Positions 1 through 7,144 are shown, numbered from the stretch's first letter. The stretch: 18,434 bases of DNA from Deferribacteres bacterium (GCA_013153205.1 JAADEW010000081.1:1-18434), one strand, 5' to 3'. Numbers and translations: made by a program. The notes: generated by a model not told the origin, from the letters alone.

Positions 1-980
1 TGATAGAGCGGCATATCAGGTCTTCCCCCCTTCTTAAGGGGGTGTTCGTTGTCTATTCTGCCCGCAGGATTATGGTGAGCGGCTCTTTTTTGCCGGAGAG
101 ATACGTGGTAAGAAAGATTAAGGTGGGTTCCGCCGATTATGAGCTCTACTTTGACGCCCATCCCCTTTATCTGGTTAACAGGCACATATTGGTAGGATTT
201 ATGCTTTTGTTTTTTACCAGCATGGTAGGGGCTTTTCTTTCAGGGTTTCTTTTGATGAGGTATTACCGGGAAAGGCTTTTTCTGGAAAAGGAGAGGGCCG
301 AATCCGAGAGGGCTCAGAGCATATCCCTTGCTATCTCCGCGGTTCTGCACGAGGTTAAGAATATACTCAACAACATCAACCTTCTGGTCTATAAAATTAA
401 AAAAGACTGCCCGTCGCGTGAGGTTTCTCTTTTATATGACGAGCTGAAGAGGCTTTCCCTTTACATGGATGAGGTTTCGGACCTGAGAAAGCCCCTTGCT
501 TTGAGGAAAGAGCAGGTGGACATAGGTGAGCTGGTGGATGATGTTATCTCTGAGTTTGAGGACATATTCTCCCTTTTGAACATAAAGGTTGAGAAGAATG
601 TGGAGGGAACACTTCTTGCGGTGGACCCCTACAGGATGAAGGTTGCTTTGAGAAATCTGATAAAAAATGCGGTTGAAGCCCTTTCGTCCGTTGAGGATAG
701 AAGATTGAAGGTGGAAGGCCAGAAAAACGGTGATTTCTATGTTTTGAGAATATCTGACAACGCCTCAGCCCTTTCCCCTTATCAGATGGATTCCCTCTTT
801 CTTCCCTACAAGACCAAGGGCAAGAAGGGATTTGGGGTGGGGCTGTTCAATGTGAAAAGGATAGTGGAGGCACACGGGGGAATGGTCTCCGTTGAGCTTA
901 GAGACGGTTATACCACATTTTTGCTCAAAATTCCTTTGAAGGGGGTAGCTGGTGAAACTGAAAAAGATAGCCGTAAGTGA
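1..980 (+). CDS. Membrane sensor histidine kinase, 3' part (5' end outside window)
   Basis: The reading frame is open from base 3 back to the window edge, so the GTG at 42 is probably internal and the sensor part is missing. Seen, numbering from base 42: a membrane segment at about residues 48-72, a charged coiled-coil linker (73-95), an NtrB-type H-box with the phospho-acceptor H103 in LHEVKN, an N-box (LRNLIKNAVEAL, 203-214), and a G2 lid (KGKKGFGVGL, 259-268). These define a HisKA-HATPase_c kinase that autophosphorylates on H103 and passes phosphate to an aspartate on a response regulator. No regulator gene is in view. The G1 box is odd: DNASA where DxGxG is usual, so both glycines are replaced while the aspartate stays. 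The last 29 bases overlap the PqqD-like gene, so the kinase is probably co-transcribed with the modification genes and may control or respond to them. The stimulus is unknown. Confidence 0.88.
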   Translation, partial: IERHIRSSPLLKGVFVVYSARRIMVSGSFLPERYVVRKIKVGSADYELYFDAHPLYLVNRHILVGFMLLFFTSMVGAFLSGFLLMRYYRERLFLEKERAESERAQSISLAISAVLHEVKNILNNINLLVYKIKKDCPSREVSLLYDELKRLSLYMDEVSDLRKPLALRKEQVDIGELVDDVISEFEDIFSLLNIKVEKNVEGTLLAVDPYRMKVALRNLIKNAVEALSSVEDRRLKVEGQKNGDFYVLRISDNASALSPYQMDSLFLPYKTKGKKGFGVGLFNVKRIVEAHGGMVSVELRDGYTTFLLKIPLKGVAGETEKDSRK

Positions 981-1200
981 GGAGGGCTTTATTTTTGACC
1001 CTGAAACCGGAAACAGCTTCACCGTGAGCTCTACAGGACTTTTTATTCTGGAAAGGCTGAAGAAAGGGATGTCCCTTGATGAGATACTGAGAGCCTTACT
1101 TGATGAGTTTGAAGTGGACGAGAAGACAGCGAGAAAGGACCTTGCCGACTTCGTTCAGCAGTTGAGGCTTCTGGGTTTGTGGGAAGACGGGAAGCGGTGA
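952..1200 (+). CDS. PqqD-family peptide-binding protein (stand-alone RRE)
   Basis: This protein of 82 residues has the PqqD pattern. An N-terminal beta part (residues 1-25) includes DPETGNSF. A winged-helix part follows with STGLFILERLKKG, an S/T-x-x-E-I-type helix (LDEILRALLDEF), and a final LRLLGLW helix. Family knowledge: PqqD-like domains are RiPP recognition elements that hold a leader peptide as an added beta-strand and deliver it to a modifying enzyme. Start: GTG at 952 after a GGGGG stretch at 941-945, inside the kinase's 3' end. Its stop overlaps the ATP-grasp start by one base (TGATG). No pqqA, pqqB, pqqC or pqqE is nearby, so PQQ synthesis is unlikely. The best visible partner is the leader-like N-terminus of the decarboxylase two genes downstream. 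The family call is firm; the partner is inference. Confidence 0.82.
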   Translation: MKLKKIAVSEEGFIFDPETGNSFTVSSTGLFILERLKKGMSLDEILRALLDEFEVDEKTARKDLADFVQQLRLLGLWEDGKR

Positions 1201-2228
1201 TGCTTAAAGCAGGGATTACGGGAATAAACGCGGTGGACAACCCGGCTCCGGGAATCGGAGTGGTGAAGGGTCTTCGCACTGCTTTTTCGGATTTGCAGGT
1301 GGTGGGGCTTTCCTACGATGTTACCGAGCCCGGCATCTTTCTTGCGTCTTTGATAGACCGCGTCTTTATACTGCCGTATCCTTCCAGGGGAAAGGAGCCC
1401 TTTTTTGAAAGGCTGATGTATGTAAGGGAAAAGACCGGGTTGAATCTCGTCATACCCAATCTTGATTCAGAACTTCCCCTCTTTATAAGCCTTGAGGACG
1501 AGCTCAGGGACGAAGGCGTCTCCCTTTTCATTCCCACGAAAGCCCAGTTTGAGTTGAGAGCCAAGGACAGGCTGATAAGGCTTGCTAAAAGGATAGGTAT
1601 ATCCGTTCCCGAAACGAAAATGGTGAGCACGGAGGCGGAGCTGACAAAGGCTTTGGATGACGTGGGATTTCCCGTTATGGTGAAAGGGGTTTTCTACGAG
1701 GCAAAGATAGCGGCTTCCTATGTGGAGGCTCTCAAGTTCTTCAGGGAGATAAGCTCCCGGTGGGGATTTCCGGTTATTGTTCAGGAGGTCGTGGAGGGAG
1801 ACGAGCTCAATGTAGTGGGGGTTGGAGACGGTGAAGGCGGCCATTTTGGGCTTGTGGCTATGAAAAAGCTCACCACCACATCGCTTGGAAAGGTGTGGAT
1901 GGGCGTAACCATAAGAAACGAAGCGCTCTTTGAGAGCGTGGAGCACTTTGTTTCTGAGACGAAGTGGCGGGGGGCTTTTGAATATGAGGTGAAGGCGGCA
2001 GGCAGTAAGCTTTACCTTATAGAGATAAATCCGAGATTCCCTGCATGGCTTTATCTTGCCGTTGGAGTGGGGGTGAATCTGCCTGAAAGGGTGGCTAAAG
2101 CCGCTCTTGGAGAGGTGCCTTCAAGGGACTGGAATTACGAGGCGGGAAAGCTTTACGTGAGATATACCGAGGATTTTGTAACTGACATGGAGGTTTTTAA
2201 AAGGATAATCACCAGGGGGGAAAGATGA
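1200..2228 (+). CDS. ATP-grasp carboxylate-amine ligase of unknown substrate
   Basis: This 342-residue protein has a pre-ATP-grasp Rossmann-like part (residues 1-110, with GINAVDNPAPGIGVVKGLR), then the ATP-grasp lobes. Seen: the ATP-binding lysine in FPVMVKG (K162), the hinge strand VIVQEVVEGDELNV (192-205), and the metal-binding ExNxR in IEINPRFPAW (E275, N277, R279). It should form an amide, ester or thioester via an acyl-phosphate. ATG at 1200 is preferred over the in-frame GTG at 1179 because it overlaps the upstream TGA and follows a purine-rich GGGAAGACGGGAAG. Its own TGA overlaps the next ATG (ATGA). Sitting between a PqqD-like protein and a PLP decarboxylase, it probably joins an amino acid to a peptide or carrier. 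A relevant precedent is butirosin biosynthesis, where an ATP-grasp enzyme (BtrJ) loads glutamate on a carrier and a PLP decarboxylase (BtrK) decarboxylates it there. The actual substrate cannot be read from sequence. Confidence 0.83.
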   Translation: MLKAGITGINAVDNPAPGIGVVKGLRTAFSDLQVVGLSYDVTEPGIFLASLIDRVFILPYPSRGKEPFFERLMYVREKTGLNLVIPNLDSELPLFISLEDELRDEGVSLFIPTKAQFELRAKDRLIRLAKRIGISVPETKMVSTEAELTKALDDVGFPVMVKGVFYEAKIAASYVEALKFFREISSRWGFPVIVQEVVEGDELNVVGVGDGEGGHFGLVAMKKLTTTSLGKVWMGVTIRNEALFESVEHFVSETKWRGAFEYEVKAAGSKLYLIEINPRFPAWLYLAVGVGVNLPERVAKAALGEVPSRDWNYEAGKLYVRYTEDFVTDMEVFKRIITRGER

Positions 2229-2323
2229 AAAAGCCGTATGAAAAACCCGTTATAGTTAAGCTTCAGATGGGCTTTGTATCTAAAGCCGGCATGTCGGCGC
2301 TTGATAAACTGGTCAGGGCGGAG
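2225..2323 (+). other. Leader-peptide-like N-terminal tail of the decarboxylase
   Basis: Residues 1-33 precede the region where LysA-type proteins normally begin (IDGVSVDELVERFGSPLFVF). The tail has Y5-x-x-P8-x-I10, L13 and G16, then a short SKAG stretch. Family knowledge: a YxxPxL core followed by a hydrophobic position and glycine is the part of lasso-peptide and related leaders that PqqD-like B1 domains bind. A PqqD-like protein is encoded 1 kb upstream in the same operon and no other gene here has the motif. Inference: the tail docks the enzyme, or a product built on the tail, to the PqqD-like protein. A chance match to a short motif is possible. Confidence 0.55.
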
Positions 2324-3574
2324 ATAGACGGGGTCTCTGTGGATGAGCTTGTGGAAAGATTCGGTTCTCCACTTTTCGTCTTTTCCGAAAGGCGCATCCT
2401 TGACAGGATAAAATATGCGAAAGCGGTCTTTGAAGGATATTATCCCCACGTTGAGTTCAGCTGGTCTTACAAGACCAACTATCTTGACGCTATATGCGCC
2501 ATATTTCACAGACAGGGATTCACCGCTGAGGTGGTATCGGATTTTGAGTATGAGAAGGCTAAAAGGCTCGGCGTTCCCGGGGATAAGATAATATTTAACG
2601 GTCCCTTTAAGCCCAAGTCTGTTCTTGAAAGGGCAGTGTCCGAGGGAGCAAGGGTGAACATTGACTCTTTTGAGGAGATAGCCCTTCTGGAAGAGATTGC
2701 CGGGAATATGGGCAAAACCGTTTCCGTTGGGATAAGAATCAACATGGACACAGGAGTGAGGCCTCAGTGGCAGAGGTTCGGTTTCAATCTTGAGTCGGGA
2801 CAGGCTATGGATGCGGTGAAACGGATTGCCGCAGGGGGGAAGCTCACTATATCAGGGCTTCACTGCCATCAGGGCACCTTTATTCTGGATGCGGATGCAT
2901 ACCGGATTGAAGTGGAGAAGATGCTGAGCTTTGCGGCAGAGCTGGAGAGGACTTTTGGTTTTGAGATAGAATACATAGACATAGGTGGAGGATTTCCCTC
3001 AAAGAGCAGGCTAAAAGGGGTGTATCTGCCCACGGATGTGGTGGTGCCTTCCTTAAAGGAGTATGCGGAGCGGATTGGTATGGCGTTTATTTCCCGCATG
3101 GAGAAGCCCCATTCTCCCTACAGGCTCGTTATAGAAAGCGGAAGAGCCCTCATTGATGAGGCTGGATTTCTCGTTGCCACCGTCCTGAGCGTCAAAAGGC
3201 TCCCCGACGGCACAAGGGCTTACGTGATAGATGCTGGAGTTAACCTGCTTTACACCTCCTACTGGTATCACTTCAACGTTGAGGTGAGTCGCGCCGTTTC
3301 CGGCACCTTTGAACCCAGCGTGATTTATGGCCCGCTGTGCATGAACATAGATGTGATTGAAGAATCGGTTATGCTCCCTCCCCTCAATCCGGGTGATAAG
3401 CTTATCCTTTCCCCTGTTGGAGCCTACAATGTTACCCAGTGGATGCAGTTCATAACTTACAGACCTTCGGTGGTTCTTATAAGAGAAGATGGAAGGGTTG
3501 ATGTTATCAGGGAGAGGGAATCTCTAAACGACATAGTTGCCCGCGAGAGGCTTCCGGAGGATTTGAAGCTGTGA
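2225..3574 (+). CDS. Fold-type III PLP decarboxylase (LysA-like) with leader-like N-terminal tail
   Basis: Residues 34-449 match the diaminopimelate/ornithine decarboxylase fold: a TIM barrel plus C-terminal beta domain. Seen: the Schiff-base lysine in SYKTN (K83), GLHCHQG (H213, H215), the phosphate-binding IDIGGGFP (G254-256), the substrate-binding VIESGR (302-307), and the partner-subunit Cys-Asp pair in GPLCMNID (C372, D376) with GAYN at 399-402. The active site looks complete, so it should decarboxylate an amino acid, free or attached to a carrier. A role as housekeeping LysA is possible but not favoured, because the neighbours are PqqD-like and ATP-grasp proteins rather than dap genes. 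The oddity is about 33 extra N-terminal residues, MKKPYEKPVIVKLQMG and on, which look like a RiPP leader. The start at ATG 2225 is supported by the ATGA overlap and a GGGGGGAAAG ribosome site just upstream, so the tail is translated. Confidence 0.85.
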   Translation: MKKPYEKPVIVKLQMGFVSKAGMSALDKLVRAEIDGVSVDELVERFGSPLFVFSERRILDRIKYAKAVFEGYYPHVEFSWSYKTNYLDAICAIFHRQGFTAEVVSDFEYEKAKRLGVPGDKIIFNGPFKPKSVLERAVSEGARVNIDSFEEIALLEEIAGNMGKTVSVGIRINMDTGVRPQWQRFGFNLESGQAMDAVKRIAAGGKLTISGLHCHQGTFILDADAYRIEVEKMLSFAAELERTFGFEIEYIDIGGGFPSKSRLKGVYLPTDVVVPSLKEYAERIGMAFISRMEKPHSPYRLVIESGRALIDEAGFLVATVLSVKRLPDGTRAYVIDAGVNLLYTSYWYHFNVEVSRAVSGTFEPSVIYGPLCMNIDVIEESVMLPPLNPGDKLILSPVGAYNVTQWMQFITYRPSVVLIREDGRVDVIRERESLNDIVARERLPEDLKL

Positions 3575-5664
3575 TGAAGTGGATAAAAGAGGTCTGCGTA
3601 AAGAGCCTGCTTCAGCTTCTTTACAGCTATGCAGGGGTGGTCTTCCTTTCAAACCCTCTGGTGGGCTTTGCTATTTTCGTCTGTTCCATGCTCAACCCCA
3701 ATCTCGGGCTTGCCGGGTTGATATGCGTTATCTCTGCTTACTGGTTTTCCGTTTTTGTAGGGTTTAAGGACGAATTTTTGAGGCTGGATTACTACATCTA
3801 CAATCCCCTGCTCGTGGGGCTTTCCGTGGGGTATGTCTTTAAGATGGATGTGCTTACTGCAGTATTCGTGGTTATTCTGGGTATCCTCACCTTTTTGATA
3901 ACCCTTTCGCTAAGCTCTGTCTTTTACAACTTTCTGGGACTTCCTGTTCTGAGCGTTCCTTTTGTCCTCGGCAGTTTTATAGGAGCCCTTTCTTCTTACA
4001 AGTATTCCAATCTCTTCCTTTCCTCTTTGTATGTCAAAAAGCTGGCCCTTTCTTACAAGCTCCCTCTGGTGGTGGAGGGCTTTCTCAGGTCTCTGGGGGC
4101 TATATTTTTTATGCCGTATATATGGGCGGGTATCGTTATATTCTGCGTTATCCTTTTTTCCTCACGGATTCTTGCTTTTTTGGCGGTGACGGGATATCTG
4201 GTGGGCACTCTGACGGCTTACTTTTTCACGGGTTCTTTTTACAACATCTTTTCGGACGTTAACAACTTTAACTATATACTCATCTCCATGGCTTTAGGGG
4301 GAGTTTTTCTCATACCGTCTCCCAGAAGCTATGTTTTTTCCGCTCTGGGGTGCTTTATTGCCACTCCTGTAATAGCGGCGAGCAAGGTCTTCTGGGAAAC
4401 TTACGCCATGCCCGTTTTTGCCCTTCCCTTTAATCTGGTTACCTTAATCTTCCTCTACACCCTTTATCTCTCAAGGTTTCCTTTGATAACCAGATTTTAC
4501 AGGAAAAGCCCTGAAAGAACCCTTGATTACTTCCTCTTTTACAGCAGGCGCTTCCCCTACGAAAACAGGTGCCTCTTTTTGCCCTTTAACGGAAGGTGGA
4601 TGCTGTGGCAGGGGTTTGAGGGAAGCTACACCCATAGAGGGAGCTGGAAGTATGCCCTTGATTTCGTTGCGGTGGATGAGGAGGGAAGAACCTTTTCCGG
4701 TTCGGGCTCCTCCCTTGAGGACTACTACTCCTATAGAAAACCCGTTTTTTCTCCGGTTAACGGCAGAATTGTGGATTTGGTGGACGGTGTTCCCGATAAC
4801 CATGTGGGTGAGGTTAACACGGAGGACAACTGGGGCAATTATGTGGTTATTGAGGCTAAAGAGGGCTTTTACGTGGTGCTTGCCCATTTTTCCCCTGAAA
4901 CCTTTAAAGTGGACAAAGGGCAGTGGATTGCCAAAGGCGCTCTTTTGGGTCTTTGCGGCAATTCTGGCTATTCCCCTGAACCCCACATCCACATGCATGT
5001 TCAGCTTTCTCCGGAAATCGGCAAGCCCACGGTCCCTTTTGTTGTTGAAAGCTACGTTGAGAACGAAGACTTCGTTGATGTGGGGGTTCCTGTTGAGAAA
5101 AGCGTGGTGGAGCCGTTTCATGTTGACAAGGCTTTCAAGAGGAAGCTCTCCTTTATGGTGGAGCAGAGGTTCAGATACAGGGTTTATAGGGATGCTAAAG
5201 CCTTGAAAGAACTGTCCGTTAAGGTGGACATGGACCCGGACGGCTCCTTTTACTTTACAGACGGTGAGTCAAAGCTTTACTTTTATCAGCATCACGGAGC
5301 CTTTTACTTTTACTCCTTTGAGGGCAGGGATGGTTCCCTGCTTAAGCTGTTGTTTATGGCTTTTTCCAAGGTGCCTCTGGGTCTTAGGGAAGGACTGAAG
5401 TGGAGGGATGTCCTTCCTGTGGAGCTTGTGGCGGATAGATTTAAGAGGTTTTTCTATCTGTTTGCGGCTTCTTTCCGGCATGATTTGGCTAAAGTCACCT
5501 CAGAGTTTTGCGCTCTTGGGGCTTCCTCCTTTGAGGCAGAGGTGAGCTTTAAAAGCGGCAAATTCGGGATTAGAGCCCATCTTTCTCCAGTTGTGGGATT
5601 TGACTTGCTTGAGATACATGATAAGAATAAAAATGTAAAATGGTTATTAGAAAGGATAGAATAA
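3574..5664 (+). CDS. Urea-transporter-like membrane domain fused to M23 metallopeptidase
   Basis: The protein has 696 residues from ATG 3574, which overlaps the upstream TGA. A GTG at 3571 is an equal alternative. Residues 1-300 are hydrophobic with the twofold repeat of urea transporters: SNPLVGF and YNPLLVGLSVGYVF in the first half, NYILISMALGG and ALPFNLVTLIF in the second. Residues 345-500 are a LytM/M23 domain with zinc ligands H354 and D363 (HRGSWKYALD), a catalytic-type histidine in LAHFSPE (H438), and the PHIHMH ligand motif (H471, H473). Residues 500-696 are a beta-rich region I do not recognise. M23 enzymes usually cut peptidoglycan or glycine-rich peptides. Two oddities: the linker after the last membrane helix (301-332) is rich in Arg and Lys, which by the positive-inside rule puts the peptidase in the cytoplasm, and the glutamine/glutamate expected in each half of the urea filter appears to be glycine (G21) and alanine (A176). 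The substrate may therefore not be urea. Confidence 0.8.
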   Translation: MKWIKEVCVKSLLQLLYSYAGVVFLSNPLVGFAIFVCSMLNPNLGLAGLICVISAYWFSVFVGFKDEFLRLDYYIYNPLLVGLSVGYVFKMDVLTAVFVVILGILTFLITLSLSSVFYNFLGLPVLSVPFVLGSFIGALSSYKYSNLFLSSLYVKKLALSYKLPLVVEGFLRSLGAIFFMPYIWAGIVIFCVILFSSRILAFLAVTGYLVGTLTAYFFTGSFYNIFSDVNNFNYILISMALGGVFLIPSPRSYVFSALGCFIATPVIAASKVFWETYAMPVFALPFNLVTLIFLYTLYLSRFPLITRFYRKSPERTLDYFLFYSRRFPYENRCLFLPFNGRWMLWQGFEGSYTHRGSWKYALDFVAVDEEGRTFSGSGSSLEDYYSYRKPVFSPVNGRIVDLVDGVPDNHVGEVNTEDNWGNYVVIEAKEGFYVVLAHFSPETFKVDKGQWIAKGALLGLCGNSGYSPEPHIHMHVQLSPEIGKPTVPFVVESYVENEDFVDVGVPVEKSVVEPFHVDKAFKRKLSFMVEQRFRYRVYRDAKALKELSVKVDMDPDGSFYFTDGESKLYFYQHHGAFYFYSFEGRDGSLLKLLFMAFSKVPLGLREGLKWRDVLPVELVADRFKRFFYLFAASFRHDLAKVTSEFCALGASSFEAEVSFKSGKFGIRAHLSPVVGFDLLEIHDKNKNVKWLLERIE

Positions 5665-6524
5665 AGCCGCTGGTCTTCTGTTTATTTTTATTTGTATTCA
5701 CCCTGTCGGATGCCCGTTCAGCCTCTATAAAAAACTATGATTCCCTTTACTTTACCTACATAAATTATGTTGGTTCCGAGATAAAGAAATCTGGCACGGC
5801 TTTTACCCTGTATGGTTTTCTGGGTGATGCTTTTGACAGACACCTTTTTGAGTATTCCCTGATGCAGTATAAAATAGACTATAAAAATGGCCTTAATGAC
5901 CTTGACCAGACGGATTTGACTCTGGCCTACACCAACATGGGCTCTCTGCTTAAAAATCTCTATCTCAGGGCGGGACTTCACTACATCTGGTCTGACGACC
6001 ATATAACGAGGAGGGGAAAGACCTACTTTGCCGATGTGAGCTATGTGGTTCTGGGAAGCCATAACTTTGGGCTTGAAGGGGATTATTCCAGATACAACAA
6101 CCTCTTTGACCTTGATGTTTTCCAGCTGTCTCCCCACGGGGGCTTTTTCTTTGATGCACTGGGCAGAAATTTTTATGTCGAGTTGAGGGGGTATTACATT
6201 CATCTTGATTACATCAATTTTCACAAGCTTTCCATAAAAGACTACTACTCTGCTGAGCTCAGCCTTTCCCACAGGTTGTGGAAAGACTTTGTGGTTAAGG
6301 TTTCAGGCTGGGTGGGACAGCAGATTTTTGCTGTTAAGAGGTGGGGGTTTGTGGTGTATAACCTGCCGGAGGTTTACAAGGGTGGTGTCTCTCTGGAGAC
6401 CAGCTATTCTTACAAAAGGATTAAGGCAGGGATTGAGTTTTTCTGGAACAGCTATAAAGAACTCATGACGAGAAACGATGTTAATCAATATGTGGTAAAT
6501 ATCTTTGTGGGGTTTAGGTTTTGA
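5640..6524 (+). CDS. Predicted outer-membrane beta-barrel protein
   Basis: This 294-residue protein has a basic start and hydrophobic core (residues 1-28, MVIRKDRIKPLVFCLFLF then a probable cut near SDARSA). The mature part is made of alternating aromatic/hydrophobic strands, many with tyrosine and short turns, and ends in VNIFVGFRF. A terminal phenylalanine with alternating hydrophobic residues is the usual BAM beta-signal. I count roughly 10-12 candidate strands without certainty. I recognise no named family. The start lies 25 bases inside the upstream transporter-peptidase gene with only a weak ribosome site, and the stop overlaps the next gene by four bases, so translation is probably coupled. 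By position it could be the outer-membrane exit or receptor for whatever the preceding genes make. That role is inference. Confidence 0.72.
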   Translation: MVIRKDRIKPLVFCLFLFVFTLSDARSASIKNYDSLYFTYINYVGSEIKKSGTAFTLYGFLGDAFDRHLFEYSLMQYKIDYKNGLNDLDQTDLTLAYTNMGSLLKNLYLRAGLHYIWSDDHITRRGKTYFADVSYVVLGSHNFGLEGDYSRYNNLFDLDVFQLSPHGGFFFDALGRNFYVELRGYYIHLDYINFHKLSIKDYYSAELSLSHRLWKDFVVKVSGWVGQQIFAVKRWGFVVYNLPEVYKGGVSLETSYSYKRIKAGIEFFWNSYKELMTRNDVNQYVVNIFVGFRF

Positions 6525-7144
6525 GGTTTCTGGTTGTTGCTCTGTGTCTGCTTTTCAGCGTTTCTGCGTGGGCAATCTCCTATCAGGAGATAAAGAGTGC
6601 CTATGAAGCCTCCTATATTTATGAGAAGGAGGGGAAATTTGACAAGGCGAGGGAAGCTCTCTCCCCCGTCTATAAAGCCTTCCCAAACGGCTATACTGTG
6701 AATTTGAGGCTTGGATGGCTTTTTTACAGAGAGGGTCGCTACAAAAATGCTGTATTCCACTATCAAAAAGCTTTGAAGGTGGTGCCCACTTCTGTAGAGG
6801 CTCTGCTGGGGCTGACCCTTGTTTATATGGCGAAAAAGGATTGGGCTATGGTTGAAAGCGTCTGTTATAAAATATTGAAGATAGACTATTACAACTATTA
6901 CGGAAATTTGAGGCTTTCTGTGGCTTACAGGAACAGAAGGCTCTTTACCAAATCTGAAGCGGTGGCGAGAAAAATGCTTGCCCTTTATCCCACCGATGTA
7001 AACTTTCTCCTTGAGCTTGCCTTCTCGCTTGAGGGAGAAGGCAAGCTTAAAGCGGCTCTTTCCATCTACAAAGACGTGCTTATCCTTGACCCCCTTAATC
7101 CCGCCGCCAAGGAAAGAGTGAAGGTGATAGCGGGCAAAAAGTGA
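6521..7144 (+). CDS. Secreted TPR-repeat protein
   Basis: This 207-residue protein starts at TTG 6521 (TTGA overlap with the barrel stop) with a clear Sec signal peptide, MRFLVVALCLLFSVSAWA, probably cut after AWA. There is no lipobox cysteine. The rest is four to five tetratricopeptide repeats: YIYEKEGKFDKAREALSPVY, LGWLFYREGRYKNAVFHYQK, LTLVYMAKKDWAMVESVCYK, LSVAYRNRRLFTKSEAVARK and LAFSLEGEGKLKAALSIYKD, each with the small/aromatic residue pattern of the fold. TPR proteins are scaffolds, and a periplasmic one next to a barrel suggests a partner protein for assembly or recruitment at the outer membrane. The substrate or partner is not visible. The coding sequence contains an unusually strong hairpin near codons 165-176. 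Confidence 0.8.
   Translation: MRFLVVALCLLFSVSAWAISYQEIKSAYEASYIYEKEGKFDKAREALSPVYKAFPNGYTVNLRLGWLFYREGRYKNAVFHYQKALKVVPTSVEALLGLTLVYMAKKDWAMVESVCYKILKIDYYNYYGNLRLSVAYRNRRLFTKSEAVARKMLALYPTDVNFLLELAFSLEGEGKLKAALSIYKDVLILDPLNPAAKERVKVIAGKK
7014..7047 (+). repeat. 13-bp perfect inverted repeat inside the TPR gene
   Basis: AGCTTGCCTTCTC at 7014-7026 pairs perfectly with GAGAAGGCAAGCT at 7035-7047 around an 8-base loop, and a G-T pair could extend the stem. There is no T-run after it, so it is not a classical terminator. It could slow ribosomes or RNA decay, or be a by-product of the repeated Leu-Glu/Gly-Glu-Gly codons of the TPR helix turn. Confidence 0.6.

Noticed and set aside
26..42. Perfect inverted repeat CCCCCTT-ctt-AAGGGGG
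   Set aside because: It lies inside the open kinase frame, has no T-run and is not placed at a gene end, so I do not call a terminator or operator.
42..44. GTG as the start of the histidine kinase
   Set aside because: The frame continues open to the window edge and the sensor part would be missing, so the gene is treated as partial.
952..1200. PQQ cofactor biosynthesis
   Set aside because: Only a PqqD-like protein is present, with no pqqA/B/C/E genes, so the domain is read as a general leader-binding element.
2225..3574. Plain lysine-pathway diaminopimelate decarboxylase
   Set aside because: No other dap gene is nearby and the operon partners and N-terminal tail point elsewhere. It remains possible.
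4471..5206. Long open frames on both strands inside the M23 region
   Set aside because: They have no family signature and cross a gene with intact zinc motifs; they are frame shadows of a codon-biased gene.
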